DNA of 64,000 bases from Ceratodon purpureus (GCA_014871385.1 CM026425.1:7603243-7667242), one strand, 5' to 3'. Shown: positions 22,312 through 34,052, counted from the stretch's first letter. Notes: generated by a model from the letters alone, not told the origin. Translations and numbers: made by a program.

Positions 22312-22668
22312 TTAACCCTTAAACGTCAGACCCAGCCCGAGGGGCTGGGTTTAAAGGAATAATTGGAGACAAAAGTTTCATTTCTCAACCAAATCAAGCG
22401 AGACTTGTTGCGTTGGAAAGCTATTGAAAAAGCGATCTAGATTCCAAATTTTCGCCCCATTTGATAGATTGTGGAATCGTTGGTAAGCAATCAAAGTTAT
22501 TAGATTGAACAAGTTTTGAGGTTGGGGCAGTTGAAGTTGAGTTGTGCTCCAATGGTACAGTGCTACAGTGCGGCGCTACAGTGCACGGCAGAGCCATTTT
22601 TGGGGGAAAAAGTATTATATTCCGTCCGGGCTGCCCACCCAAGACCCAAAATGACGTTTAAGGGTTAA
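22312..22668. mobile_element. TTAA-flanked piggyBac-type MITE
   Basis: A 349-base element (22316-22664) with 13-base perfect inverted ends CCCTTAAACGTCA and TGACGTTTAAGGG, flanked by TTAA on both sides (22312-22315 and 22665-22668). Just inside the left end is an 8-base stem, CCCAGCCC-GAG-GGGCTGGG (22331-22349). TTAA duplication plus CCCT ends is diagnostic of piggyBac-like transposition. No coding capacity. Its ends differ from the CCCCTAAACG group at 3957 and 42892, so it is a second subfamily. Confidence 0.9.
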
Positions 22669-24990
22669 TCTACTACGTGAAGTCACTTTCTTACTCCATT
22701 GATGTAGGGTCTAGAACTTATGATTTAATCCAACAAGAGAGTAAGATGCGGGATGTTACTGTACTTTAGCGGCACCGTCATCACTTCTTGGTCAAATAAT
22801 TAATTAATTTCAGATTTTGATGTCCGGCAACAAAAAAAGTAATTTTATTGAAATTCAATTTTTTCAAGAAATAAATAATTTAACTTCAACTTTCATCCAC
22901 AATTGGTGAAGTTTCATTGGAGGTTTGTTTTTCTAATGGACTTCATGTGATCACTATGAACATTTTTAATTTATTTGATTTTTAGTTCATGTGTTCAATT
23001 TCAAGATATTTCATCATTCATCTAATTTTATTTCATGGTTTTCAAATGAATAGACAACATAATTCTTTTTTTAATCTGACATTTTTATTTGGAAGTGATT
23101 TTTGCCAAAGCTGCCCCTAAGGCACGGTATACAGAATGCAGCAGTCAACATTGTGCTTGCGGGCTGCTTTCCCAAGAGCATCCTGCTGGCACTCCCAAGT
23201 TTGCAAGGGACCCAGCTGAGTTTGCTTCAAGTCTGGGGCATGTTATTCTCATCATCTTTTGGTTCTTGACACAATATTCATGAAGTGAAGAGTGTATGGA
23301 CTTCATGTTTTGGAATCCCTAGGTGATACGTGACATAGCCGGTGGAGTCGGTGGACGGTGGAGAAACCCATGATCGACACATGGAAATTCTTTACCATAC
23401 TCCAGAGGCAACTTTAAGGCCCGTAATTTCTTTTAATTTTTCTGTAATTGAGCAAGCAATATGCATAGTACAGTATATATGATACCCAGTTGAAAGACAA
23501 AGTTCAGTACATTGATTAGAAGGTGGATCCTTGTCCCAAAAGAATAGTGACTTGAGTAAGAGTAAACCTAGAAGAAAAAATAGAAAGAGCATTTCAAGAA
23601 TAATTATTGACTGCAAAGCTGCAAATAAAACTATCCAAATCATCTAATGCCAACATCCTATAATATTTTATCTACCTTCTCATTATTGTTATGTCCGGAT
23701 ATTGTGAATTCACATACACAATGCCAGTGGTAACTATAAGTTAGTCTCCTGAATGTTGGAGTGTATGCAGAATAATTTATAAGTCAATTTGGGGGGCTAC
23801 AATTCCTGTCTTTCAAGTTTTGCCAGATTAACTCATTCCAGATTCTCCGACCAGGATTTTACTGTTGAAAAAATCTTCACATATGACATGTGTACTTGAA
23901 CAGTTCACATTGAAGAATCATAACCATATCCATTTGGGACATCCACAACCAGCGTTTTTTTTGGGATTTCAGTTTTAGAGCGCTGGTGGCAACATGTGGA
24001 ATTCGTGGAGCGAATAATTGGCTTTCATTGATTTTATTTAAAGGAAACTGTTCTGGCTACTACCAAAAAAGAGACAACAGTTCTGGCACTATTCAAATTT
24101 TTGGATGGGCCCGTAGTGAAATTTCTAGGCACTGGTTGGGTAACACCATACTAATTTCAGCCACACATTTAACTAATCCATGGCGACACTAACATGACAA
24201 AAAGCGAAAGCTGGCGAGATATCAAACTTTTACAGAGTTCAAACGTCCTATACACATCAATTATGCAAGAAATTCCTAACCGTTCACTAACTATTAATCA
24301 ATCACAGAGTCCACAATATGAGTCTTCATCAGTTGGCCTGAAGTGGCAACCTCCTCGAATGTCTTCATATGCTTCGCAGATTTGGCAGTCTCAGAAACCG
24401 GTTCACCAGTCCTCTTTCTCCAGAGTTAGTAACAAAAAAAAAGAAGGAAAAATGATGCACACAAGCAAACGAAGGCCAGGACTCTAAACCGCAAACACAT
24501 GCAAGCATAAGCAAGTAAAAACAAATGATACAGAGTACAGATTGAAGAGGTCACATATACAATCGAAGTAAAAAGCGGCATCACTGACTGATACATGGTT
24601 AGCTGCAATGACTGACTATCAAACACACTTCACAGACATATATGCATAAGCGCACCTTAACACAGTGACAGAAGCAAAACCATGCAATTGTGAAATGACA
24701 GTCACACAAGCAAAACAAGGCACAAGCACAGTCACACGATGGCAACAAGGCAATTGTGAAATGACACAGTCACACAAGCTGAAAAGGGAAAGACCGACTT
24801 GAGACAGACACACATCGAAGCATAATGAAACATGAAGACACAGTCACGGAAGCAAAATAATTGCAGAGCAGGGCCTGGTGAACCGACGTTTACCACAGAA
24901 TGCGAGACAGACGTCTCGACACAATGGATATCATCATCGACAATTCGGCACAGGTACTGGCACCTGCATCATGCACATAGCGATAGAGCA
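22669..24990. other. gene-free spacer
   Basis: No gene supported. Between about 24640 and 24800 there is a loose array of degenerate repeats (CAGTCACACAAGC, GCAATTGTGAAATGACA). Confidence 0.45.
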
Positions 24991-24994
24991 CACG

Positions 24995-27900
24995 TTAGTC
25001 CTCCTTCCGCATTGAATTCTTCCACTCATCGTAAGCGACATCATAAGGGAAGTCATCGAGCCCGTAAAAGTCCTGGGCATGCATCCCCACGACAAGAGGC
25101 ACGTGCGTGGACAAGCGATTGCGGAGTTTGTTTTTCATGAAAGACAAAGTCAAGAAGGTCCGTTCGTCCTCTACGGAGCCGAGGACGGTAACCACCGCCA
25201 AGTCCACCACTTTCATGTACTCAGATAATTTGTGGCGGAGAAGGGCATTGGCCTCAATCCGACGCCACAATCTTGTCAGGGGGTTGACGGGAAGATCTCC
25301 GTGCATAGCGGCCTCACAATTGGCCCTCATCGCAATCTTGAATAGGCAAGCTTGTTCATCCAGCTTAGCGATCGAAAGCACTGGAAGGGCTTCCTTGCCT
25401 TTTGCGGTTTGAGCACCAGGCACAGGGGAGGCCTCATCTTGAATCTGCGACTCAGGGGCATTTTGCAAATCAGAAGGGCTTTTTGGTGGAAGGGCGACGT
25501 ATGTTTTCACAAGGCCGTAATGCTCCTTGATCACAGCAAGGTGTTTGTCAAAGTCACCCTCGGCGCTTTCCCTCAGCCAATATTGAGGGTAGCAGAACCC
25601 GAAGGCGTCCATGAGAGAAGACGAGGGAAACCTCTATTCCAGTTCAGCTATCAATTGCTTCGCTGCCCCTGTTATGCAAAATAACGATATTGTCACATCA
25701 AAATTCATGTCATTCAGTATTGAGGTTTAAGGAATCATAGAAGGATTTAAAAACAAAGAAAAAAAAAAAAGGTAGAAAGCTTACCATGGCACAGTTTCTT
25801 CACATCGTCCACAATAGTAGCATACACTTCCCTCGTAACTGACATAGCAGAAGTTGTGCCGACGGCTCTTTAAATCGCGGGGATGCTGTGACCACTCGGG
25901 GTGAAGTGCAGAACCTCTGCAGAGTCCACATTTAAATCAAATGATCCCTGCACCCAGCTCATCGGGATGGCATCATGCCTGACACGCACAAGTCCCTTAA
26001 AGTTGAAAAAAACATCCTGAGTGAAAGCAACATGCTCATCCAGATAGAAAGAGTGCACATCTGCGATGCACATCTGGATTGCCGCTACGTAGTCACAGAC
26101 AAAGACGTCTCGACCTTGTGCGAACTGCATGAGGCTGTGTATGGTTTTGAGAAGAGGTAAGAAGCCCGCAAGTCCAAGCAAAATTTGGATGTCCGTGAGA
26201 TGGTCAAGATTCTTCTTGGCTATCTCCATTAGCTTTTTGTCCACTTTCACTTTACTGGCCAGGACGTCTTGGACAGGCTTCGCAGAGTCCAGATACATCT
26301 TGACGAGGAGCGGCCGATACTCACTCATGATACAAACCGAAGGAGATAGCATGGAGATCCATCTGGTTTTTATGTTTTTCAGTATCTTCAAGCCTTTAGA
26401 GTGCATGAGCTCCGCAAGTTTCACGAATTCCAAGTGACGTTTGGGTGACTTGACAAAGAATGCATGGAGCGGCATTAGCATGTCCTCGATCCTCTCGACC
26501 ACGGGTAAGGCACTCAACATTTTTACTGCCAAATTTGTTCTGTGAGTCTGTGCTACAGTGACACAAACACAAAAAATATTAGTCTCTTTCCGTCAGAAGT
26601 TGCTTCGGGCCACCTAAGTAGATGAAGCACAATATGTAATTAAAAAAAAAAAAAAACCTGGTTTAGAATTCTTACCATGCAGTGTATGCCCAACATTTGG
26701 GGAGCATGGTTATTCTTCAGTTGGTTAAGAACTCCGTTTTTCTTGCCCTGAAACGTACTAACCCCATCTGTAAAGAAAGCAATCAAAATTAGATAACCAG
26801 CATGCACCGCATGCAGCATGCAACAAGACAATCATAGAACCTAAGTCATGCAGGAAGCAACATCGGCAAAGAAAAAAAATGAAGCAGAGTGCAGAATCCT
26901 ACGCACCTGCCTCAAAAGATGCAAGCCGCGTGACCAGCTCTGTCTCCTTGAAGCCTGCGGCGTTTTTCAGAGCTCCAAGTATCACGGCTGTGAGGTTGTC
27001 GCGCCCACCACCATCCGTGACTCGCTCCAAGGAGAGGAGCAGTGGCTTGCGTTCCCAATTATCACATACGTATCCATGAATTGAAATCCAACTCTGCGTG
27101 TCTAGAGTGGTAACTTCATCACAAGTCACCGAAAAAAAACGTGCCTTTGCCATGACTGCCTTGGTTTTCAGCTGCACTTGACTCCACATGCATTTTGCTC
27201 AGCCCCAGCCCGCGTTATCGGACCAATGTCGTTTCGGGAGTTTGGGGACTCCCAAGAATGTGAGCAGCCGAAGCAAAGCTGCGTACTCTAACATTGGTCG
27301 GCCCTCTTGCAACATGTGCAAGATAGTTGCAAACTGCAGCCTCTTTCTGGCTCGTTCACCTTTCACAACCGCAAGCTGCTGTGCCACAGTGACTGTATTA
27401 CGAGCTGCAAAAAGCCTCTCGTATCTCAAATGTTTGGAGTTCTTAGGCATATACCATTGACCTTTTTTAATGCCCAATGCCATGTTCTTTGTGGCCTTGC
27501 GTTTACCGCTGTGTTTCACAAGTGTATCCCATTTCGGTCCAAGGATGTTGGGCTTGCCTGTGATCTGTGAACACACAACGCACTTCACAGACTCGTATAA
27601 GCCGTCAGAACCCCTAAACAATTCCGCCCAGGGCAGTTTCGCAGACCATGTGTCTTGAAACTTCCGTGTAGCATCATAGTTTTCTTTAGGCACCTTCTCC
27701 TTGACATCGGGTTCAAACTCATTGTCTGACATGTCATCGACCTCCTCGATAACAGACAATTTACCCTTTCCTTTCCGAACCTTGGCCGCCTCGACAGTGT
27801 CAACACTGTTAGTCCTGTGCGCAGTCTCGTTAGATCCATCCGACGACAAAGCAGTGACTTCTGTGCCTAATCCCGGGCTCACTGGCACTGTACACAGGGG

Positions 27901-28194
27901 AACCGTATCCGCATCGACATTCAACAAAGTGATGGCAGGATTAGACCTAGGACGCTTACATGGGGCATGACTTGCCTTCCTCTTCCTCGGACTTTCACAT
28001 ACGGAGAACCTCTTACCCTCGCTGGAACAACCAAGCTCTGCGCTCTCATGGCACTCACTCACAGATTGAGATGTGCTCACAGAAGTTGAGCCACAAAGAA
28101 CAACCGTTGGGGTCAGCCCAGACGAGGAAGACGATGACTCTGACCCAGGGATGCGGTTGTAGTAACGCAACAGAGCAGACCCTACCTTGACCAT
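24995..28194 (-). pseudogene. hAT-superfamily transposase with three in-frame stops
   Basis: Four exons (26907-28194, 26676-26767, 25785-26547, 24995-25668) join in frame at GT-AG sites to 939 codons. Order: Ser-rich and basic N-terminus; a BED/TTF-like zinc-finger region (KCVVCSQITGKPN, then KH); an RNase H-like core (FFSVTCDEVTTLDTQSWISI, then DGVSTFQGKKNGVLNQLKNN and GIHCMTHRTNLAV across the exon junctions); and a C-terminal hATC dimerisation block (GSVEDERTFLTLSFMKNKLR). The frame is broken only by TGA at 27199-27201, TAA at 25870-25872 and TAG at 25634-25636. Coding-like sequence continues through all three (for example VTREVYATIVDDVKKLCHG after the second). It resembles the ZNF862/KIAA1586-like hAT group. 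It is probably a recently inactivated transposon; hAT termini and target-site duplications were not identified. A cryptic intron around the first stop cannot be excluded. Confidence 0.85.
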
Positions 28195-29373
28195 TGCAGC
28201 CCGACCACTCGCAACTTAGACGACACAACACAGAAGAAGATTGAATCTGACGTAGAAATTACAAAAATTCAGGGGTAGATGATACCGAGTTCGAGACTTC
28301 GCATGGAAGCAACCACGGACTTCCGAGTGGCCAGTCCTCGATTGCAACTCCGTTTATCGCAGACCACAATCGCCACACAGTGCCACACAATCGCACCACA
28401 ATGCCACACAATCGCACCACACTTGTAAGCTGTCTCTGGGCTAGACCGCGTTGTATCAGCCCAGCATTGTCTGCGCCTTGATCGGTCGGGAATTACGAGA
28501 GAACTAATCAATGCGTTTCACCCAAAGAGCGATCAACAACAAAGGGGAGAAACCCCAAGTAGTAATTCAGTCTCGGCAGGAAAATTGTGCAATGTGCATG
28601 CAGCATCACCGAGTTGCAATTTCGCAAAGTTCGTGAGCGAGTGAAGACGAGCAATTGTGAGATACTGAGATGAGGCATCAGAGGAAAGAAATGCATGAGG
28701 GCCAGAGGCTACACACAGCCGTGAGTCACGGCATGAAGGATTGATCTGTGAAGCATGTAAGCCATTGGCAGATAACCCCATTCCAAAATTTCCAATACGA
28801 AGAGTCCAACCCTCCAACTCAGTTCCCATCCACGTACAATAAAACAGAGTTCCACTCAATCCACTCCCGCTCATCATCTCCCTGATCTCGAAATCCCTCG
28901 CAGACAGGGAAGCTCAGTACAACAAGAAAACAAGCGGAATATAAAACAGGCGACAAGCTTGGAAACTTGGGAGAGATGGAGTGGCGAACAAGGGAGGGAG
29001 ACAAGGTACTGGTTGCCCCTCAAACCCACCCAATTAGGCTCCCAAATTTCTCAATCACTCGAGTTCAGTCGCCATAAGGCGCCATCATCAAAACGGCTGG
29101 TGCATCATCACCGCAGATGGGGGCGACATGACATCCTATGACCATCCAACGGTGGCCCCAACCCCCCCAAACCGGGTAAGTTCCTCGCTCCCTAAACTTT
29201 TCAATTTCCTCTGATTTGGTTACTTTTTGGTACTGAGGGTAATTTTTTTCGCCAACTGGCTCTTTTTCGCCTCTTAAAAAATCACTGTCCACAACACCAC
29301 ATCGCATATCGACCACGAAGCCTCCAGGTCCAATCTGGCATGTAGGTACAAAAGTGAATCATACTACCATAAC
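28195..29373. other. 5' flank of the hAT gene and spacer
   Basis: No gene supported. A short degenerate tandem repeat (TGCCACACAATCGCACCACA type) lies at about 28370-28420. Confidence 0.4.
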
Positions 29374-29627
29374 ACCATAGCAGGTTTGTCACCTCCCAAA
29401 CAAATATTTATTTATTTTGAAAAAAAATAAGGTTTGTTTTTCAAAAACAAGATTTCTCAAGATTTCTCAAGATTTCTCAAAAGCAAAAGGTCAGTAAAAG
29501 TGACCTTAAATGGCTTAGAAATAATAGAATATTGCAAAAACTAATTAATTTTATTTTTGTTTTTCTATCTTCATAATTTTTACATTTTTTTATTTTTAGA
29601 ATTATTTTTGGACAAACCTGGTATGGT
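29374..29627. mobile_element. MITE of the ACCATAGCAGG family
   Basis: Ends ACCATAGCAGGTTTGTC (29374-29390) and, reversed, ACCATACCAGGTTTGTC (29611-29627) pair at 16 of 17 positions, with weaker pairing outside. The interior contains GACCTTAAATGG and AATTATTTTTGGAC blocks shared in inverse with 21615-21874, and a similar arrangement to 42587-42812. A small three-fold CAAGATTTCTC tandem repeat lies near 29458. Confidence 0.75.
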
Positions 29628-31385
29628 CTACAGTACATGGAAAAGCAATCTTCAATTCTCCACATAAAGGTTCTAACATATTGGATACATGTCATTTTCC
29701 TGAATGTAACATTGAGTTTAAACAATACAGCAATGGAAGCATGTCATCTGTACAAAAGAACTGAGAGTTGAAATGGGAAAATATTCTTCAGTTATTTGTG
29801 TTTGGGGTCACAAGGTATATGAAAAGTTAGCAACTAGTTGTATTATCCTTTATTTCAAAAGCAAATAGACATCCTATATGATATAACTTGCATTAGCACA
29901 AATATAAGAATTCAAGATTTTTTAATGCCAAAGATCAAACAAAAGAGTGTAAAATGGAAGATATCACCTACAATGTCTTCTCCAATATTCCAAGTTTGAC
30001 AAGGGACTCTTCTGCCCCCTCCCCTCCTCCCCCCTTCCAACTTCCTTGCTTGAAATCATCTGTTGTACCTCATGCGAAAACCAAAGTCATAATTGCTATA
30101 CAATAAGATTTGCAAAAAGAAGGAAGATTGGAAGAATGCCAATGAGATCATGGTGGTCTAGAGGCTATTTGGCAAGAAGTTATAGCTTGTAGATCATAAG
30201 AAACTCTAAAAACATTTGAGAAATGGTTCCAAGAAGGAGAAAAAACTAGATTGGTTGAAGTATTTAACAAGCTTGTATCACTCACTCTAACATCCTTAAT
30301 TGTATTGAGGATTGTAGCCTTTCAAGAAAAGAAGTAAGTCAAGCCATCAAAGTCAAGTATTGTACGCATACACATGAAGTTTGTAGTGATTGGCTGACCA
30401 GTAGCTAAAGAACAATCCTAATTTATCTACAAATTCTTGGTTTTCTAACGACATTTCAATTTTTTTTAATAAATGTGTTTTTTTGTATAATACTATATTT
30501 CTTATACATATAATACTATATTTCCTACATCCTCTTTCAATTCTCTAAGGACTTATAGAGACAGTAGTTGGTTCATGCAGAGACCTTACAAAAACAGAGG
30601 GAGTTACAAAGTACGACGAACCAATGATAAAGTTGTAAGAAGATTAGCCAATTGGTCAACGTTTGAAGATAAGAAACGTCAATACGCCCAAGACGCCGAT
30701 GTTCACAGATGACATTATGAATGATTTCAATATGTATGATTTGCCTTTGAAATTTGGAGTTATGACCAAATCTGATCATAAGAGAAGAGTTTGGTTGAAT
30801 GAGGGTGAAGTTGGCCAAGGTCAAAGAACAATTCGCAAAATGATATGGCGTCTTTTGTTGTTATACTACCAACGATGTATTCCAATTTAGTAATTGAAGT
30901 TGCAACATATTGTTGTTTTTAATTTCCCAAGTTACCAAGGCTTGATTGATCATGGAAAGAATTTGTACTTTCAGATTGTTCAACAAGAGATTCAAACACT
31001 TCGGAAACAATTTTTCTACGAGAAATTTGTCTTCTAGCCTTGTGGCTTACGTGGTCTTTTGTTCTCATTTGCAAAGTGAGGCAAAAAAACACAAAAGCAA
31101 AGAAACCAATGAATTACATTATTAAATATGTTCTAAATACCCTAATATTTTCAAATAATCGATTTTTGACTTTGTAACAATATCAAAAGAAGACAACTTC
31201 ACCAAGAAGCTTGAGATACCATAAGAAAATGGAAAAGAAACTTAAAAAACAATCCTAACTTACCAACATAATATTCTTAGTTCCTTTGTGACATTTTCAG
31301 TTTTTCTAATTTTCATATATTTTTCTTGTAGACTACTACCATATACTTCCTACACGTATAAGGCTGTATTTCCTACATTGCCAGC
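29628..31385. other. AT-rich spacer with a pair of direct repeats
   Basis: About 130 bases at 30406-30535 and 31247-31378 are similar in the same orientation (ACAATCCTAAyTTA, TTCTTRG, ACATTTTCAGTTTT-like, TATATTTCCTACAT), about 840 bases apart. They could be remnants of the LTRs of a small retroelement. The plus-strand frame between them (30663-30890, TKSDHKRRVWLNEGEVGQ) has no recognised domain. Confidence 0.35.
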
Positions 31386-31990
31386 AACTGAGCAACCGAG
31401 CAACTGAGAGTCAGTCTACACCTTGTAACCAGGATGCACTTCTTATACCAAGGCCACACCGGGCAGCCCAACCAAAAACATCAGCCCTATATAATCTCCG
31501 GAAATATTGGATTGCGTTTCACTTGGCTGGAGGTACTGGAGTGGCTGGAAAAGGGGTAAGGTAGAAACACCTATAACCGACAACTTAAAGTAGTTTAGCA
31601 TATCAAAGCTTGGGTTATCGACAAGGAGATAATTTTGGTTCATAGGAAAATAAGGTTCATGAAGAATGAGCATTTTTCCATGAATTATCTTCCAATATTG
31701 AAATTTGTACAATTTTTCAAAGTGAAAAGTACTTCCGAACCAATAGCCGATATATACAAATGAGGTACATCTGTTCTTTCATAATCTAGGAATTAGAAGA
31801 TATCGGCTATTGGTCATCTGTCGACTATGGGTGTCTCAACCTTAGCTCTGCAACCAGGGGCTCTAGCCAATTGAAATCCCACCCCAATATTTCCGGAGAT
31901 TATATAAGTTAGGGCTGATGTTTTTGATGACGGGAGGTGCTGGGGTTTTTGGTGTAGCCCTTGTATCACTGCTCGGCTCACTGCTCAGCG
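31386..31990. repeat. long imperfect inverted repeat (foldback-type)
   Basis: The left half (31440-31600) and right half (31810-31975) are inverted copies. AACATCAGCCCTATATAATC with TCCGGAAATATTGG pairs with CCAATATTTCCGGA and GGGCTGATGTT; further in, AAGGTAGAAACACCTATAAC pairs with the region ending GTGTCTCAACCTTA. A small inner pair (ACCAATAGCCGATAT at about 31739 and ATATCGGCTATTGGT at 31800) sits near the centre. Possibly a foldback MITE or an inverted duplication. Confidence 0.75.
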
Positions 31991-32066
31991 ATCGACATGC
32001 ATTGCATTGCTCCGATCTCGCTACACCAACTCATACCATCATGAGTTGCTGATTCCTCTCACATGT

Positions 32067-32191
32067 GTTGCTCATGTTTCCCGAGCCATACTTCGATCAC
32101 CGGAAATAATTCTAAGGTCACCGGAAATAATTCTAAGGTCACCGGAAATAATTCTAAGGTGATCGAAGTTGGCTCGGGCAACATGAGCAAC
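32067..32191. repeat. inverted repeat enclosing three 21-bp tandem units
   Basis: Arms 32067-32101 (GTTGCTCATGTTTCCCGAGC...) and 32158-32191 (...GCTCGGGCAACATGAGCAAC) pair with one mismatch and one unpaired base. Between and overlapping them lie three identical 21-base units starting 32098, 32119 and 32140 (CACCGGAAATAATTCTAAGG plus T). A fourth ACCGGAAATAATTCT follows at 32198. The structure lies 325-450 bases upstream of the GH105 start codon. Confidence 0.9.
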
Positions 32192-32515
32192 GTCATGACC
32201 GGAAATAATTCTCTACTGCATATACACTACGCGACGACATACACAGGTACTGCGCATGCATTCTCCGACACGCTAAGTTATCTGTACAAATCCATGTTCT
32301 AGTGCGCCGCTCGCTACCTTCCAAACCGAGTCAGTCACAACAGAACAGCGTCGCAGCAGAAAAGATTAATGCAAACAAACAGGAGAGTCGCAATTCACAT
32401 CATGTTGAGCTTGTCAGTTTCGAGGTGGTTGACAGGCAGATAAGAGTGGAAGCAGTGATGATCACGCAAGAGAGGGTGTGCATTTCAGGTTGAGTGGGAG
32501 TTCCAGTAGCTGAAG

Positions 32516-33787
32516 ATGATGGGGAGTGAAGCGGTGGGGAGGATTCTCGGTGCGTGCAAGCGGCATGAAGGAGTGGTGTGGAAGAGTATCGTTGCTGTGT
32601 CAGTGATAGCGGTCGTGTTCGCGCGCTCATCGAGTACTGGGACGGCTATGGCGATGCACATCTCGGGGCAGCAAGCGTTGGATTATGCAGAGCGGATGGC
32701 CACCACGGCCGTCAACCTTTGGGCCGTCGCGGGTCCCGCGAAGGATAGGTTTCAGTACGAGCTTGGGGTGGTTCTGCGCGGGATTGAGGTCGTTTACGAG
32801 AGGACTCACGAGCAGAAGTATTTCCAGTTCCTCAAGCTCAAGGTGGACCGTTTCGTGAACGAAGATGGTACGATCCGCACCTACGTCTTCAATGAGTTTC
32901 AGCTCGATAGTATCCTCACAGGCAGGTTGGTTCTCACGCTTTACAACTCAACTGGGGAATCGAAGTACAAAACCGCCGCGGACCTCCTCCGCGAGCAGCT
33001 GCGGAAGCAGCCGCGGCTGAGCGAAGGCGGTTTCTGGCATAAGAAGGTGTACCCTTACCAGATGTGGCTGGATGGGCTCTACATGGCGGAGCCATTCTAT
33101 GCGCAGTACGCGAAGGAGTTCAAAGAGCCTGTAGCTTACGACGACATTGCCTTGCAGTTCATCGTTGCGGAGAATCGTATGCGAGATGCGAAATTAGGGT
33201 TACTGTACCACGGCTACGATGAATCCAGGGTTTCCGCGTGGTCGGATCCCGCGACGGGCCACTCGCCTACCGTCTGGGGCCGTGCAGTGGGATGGTACAC
33301 CATGGGGCTTATTGATACGCTGGACTTCTTCCCCACAGAGCATGCGAATCACCCTGAGCTTCTGGCCATTCTAATCCGTCTCGCCACTGCGGTGATTCGC
33401 TTCCAGGATGCGCAGTCTGGGCTGTGGTGGCAGGTGATGGACAAGGGCAACGATGCAGGGAACTACCTCGAGTCCTCAGCGTCTGCCATGTTTGTGTACA
33501 CTCTCGCCAAGGGTGTGCGCCTTGGCTACTTGCCCAGGGAGCAGTTCCTGGAATGCGCTTTGAAGGGGTATGATGGGATTATCTCGCATTTTTTACAAGA
33601 CTCCTCTGCTACAAACGGCGGCGCTGTGACTTACACAGGAACCGTTGCTGTGGGAGGCTTGGGTGGGACTCCGTATCGCAATGGCACTTACGCTTACTAT
33701 CTCAGTGAGCCTGTTGTGTCGAACGATCCCAAGGGTGTTGGCCCCTTCATAATGGCCAGTGTAGAGATTAGTGTTTTGACCAGCTAA
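32516..33787 (+). CDS. GH105 unsaturated rhamnogalacturonyl hydrolase, intronless
   Basis: Hydrolyses the unsaturated galacturonyl residue left by rhamnogalacturonan lyases (YteR/YesR type). 423 aa in one exon. A hydrophobic stretch at about 22-36 (WKSIVAVSVIAVVFA) suggests a signal peptide or anchor, hence secretion to the wall. The (alpha/alpha)6-barrel blocks follow: YELGVVLRGIE, FNEFQLDSILTGR, YQMWLDGLYMAEPF (about 180-193, with the conserved Asp expected to be the catalytic acid), WSDPATGHSPTVWGRAVGWY (about 240-260), GLWWQVMDKGND (about 301) and YLESSASAMFVYTLAKGVR. Typical members are 350-400 aa, so it appears full-length. Two adjacent ATG codons open the frame; the upstream sequence has stops. 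The lack of introns and the microbial/fungal distribution of the family make acquisition by transfer possible. Product confidence is high; origin is inference. Confidence 0.92.
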   Translation: MMGSEAVGRILGACKRHEGVVWKSIVAVSVIAVVFARSSSTGTAMAMHISGQQALDYAERMATTAVNLWAVAGPAKDRFQYELGVVLRGIEVVYERTHEQKYFQFLKLKVDRFVNEDGTIRTYVFNEFQLDSILTGRLVLTLYNSTGESKYKTAADLLREQLRKQPRLSEGGFWHKKVYPYQMWLDGLYMAEPFYAQYAKEFKEPVAYDDIALQFIVAENRMRDAKLGLLYHGYDESRVSAWSDPATGHSPTVWGRAVGWYTMGLIDTLDFFPTEHANHPELLAILIRLATAVIRFQDAQSGLWWQVMDKGNDAGNYLESSASAMFVYTLAKGVRLGYLPREQFLECALKGYDGIISHFLQDSSATNGGAVTYTGTVAVGGLGGTPYRNGTYAYYLSEPVVSNDPKGVGPFIMASVEISVLTS

Positions 33788-34052
33788 TTTGAGCTTCATC
33801 AATTGTGTTTGGGAAGTAATTATTTTGCTGCTGTTGTTATGAATGTTCAGATGTTGTTATGAATGTTCAGATGTTGTTATGTACAGATGTTTGAGGAGGT
33901 TGCTGGTTGCTGTTTGAGGAAGTTTCGATCATTTTGATTTTTTGTGGTTGCTGAAGCACAAGATGGTGGACATTGGGAAAGTGGAGGGTTATCCACTTGT
34001 GGTTGTTTGATTGTGGTTTTAGGAAGAGTTCTAGTACTCGTTGAATTTCAAC
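33788..34052. other. GH105-HET intergenic gap
   Basis: 265-base spacer. It carries a short tandem duplication (TGTTGTTATGAATGTTCAGA, about 33832-33875) just after the GH105 stop. It must hold the 3' end of one gene and the leader of the next if they are transcribed separately. Confidence 0.6.

Noticed and set aside
32063-32302. Small secreted repeat protein (TGNNSKV repeats)
   Set aside because: The frame depends on the inverted/tandem repeat structure in an upstream region; no independent coding evidence.
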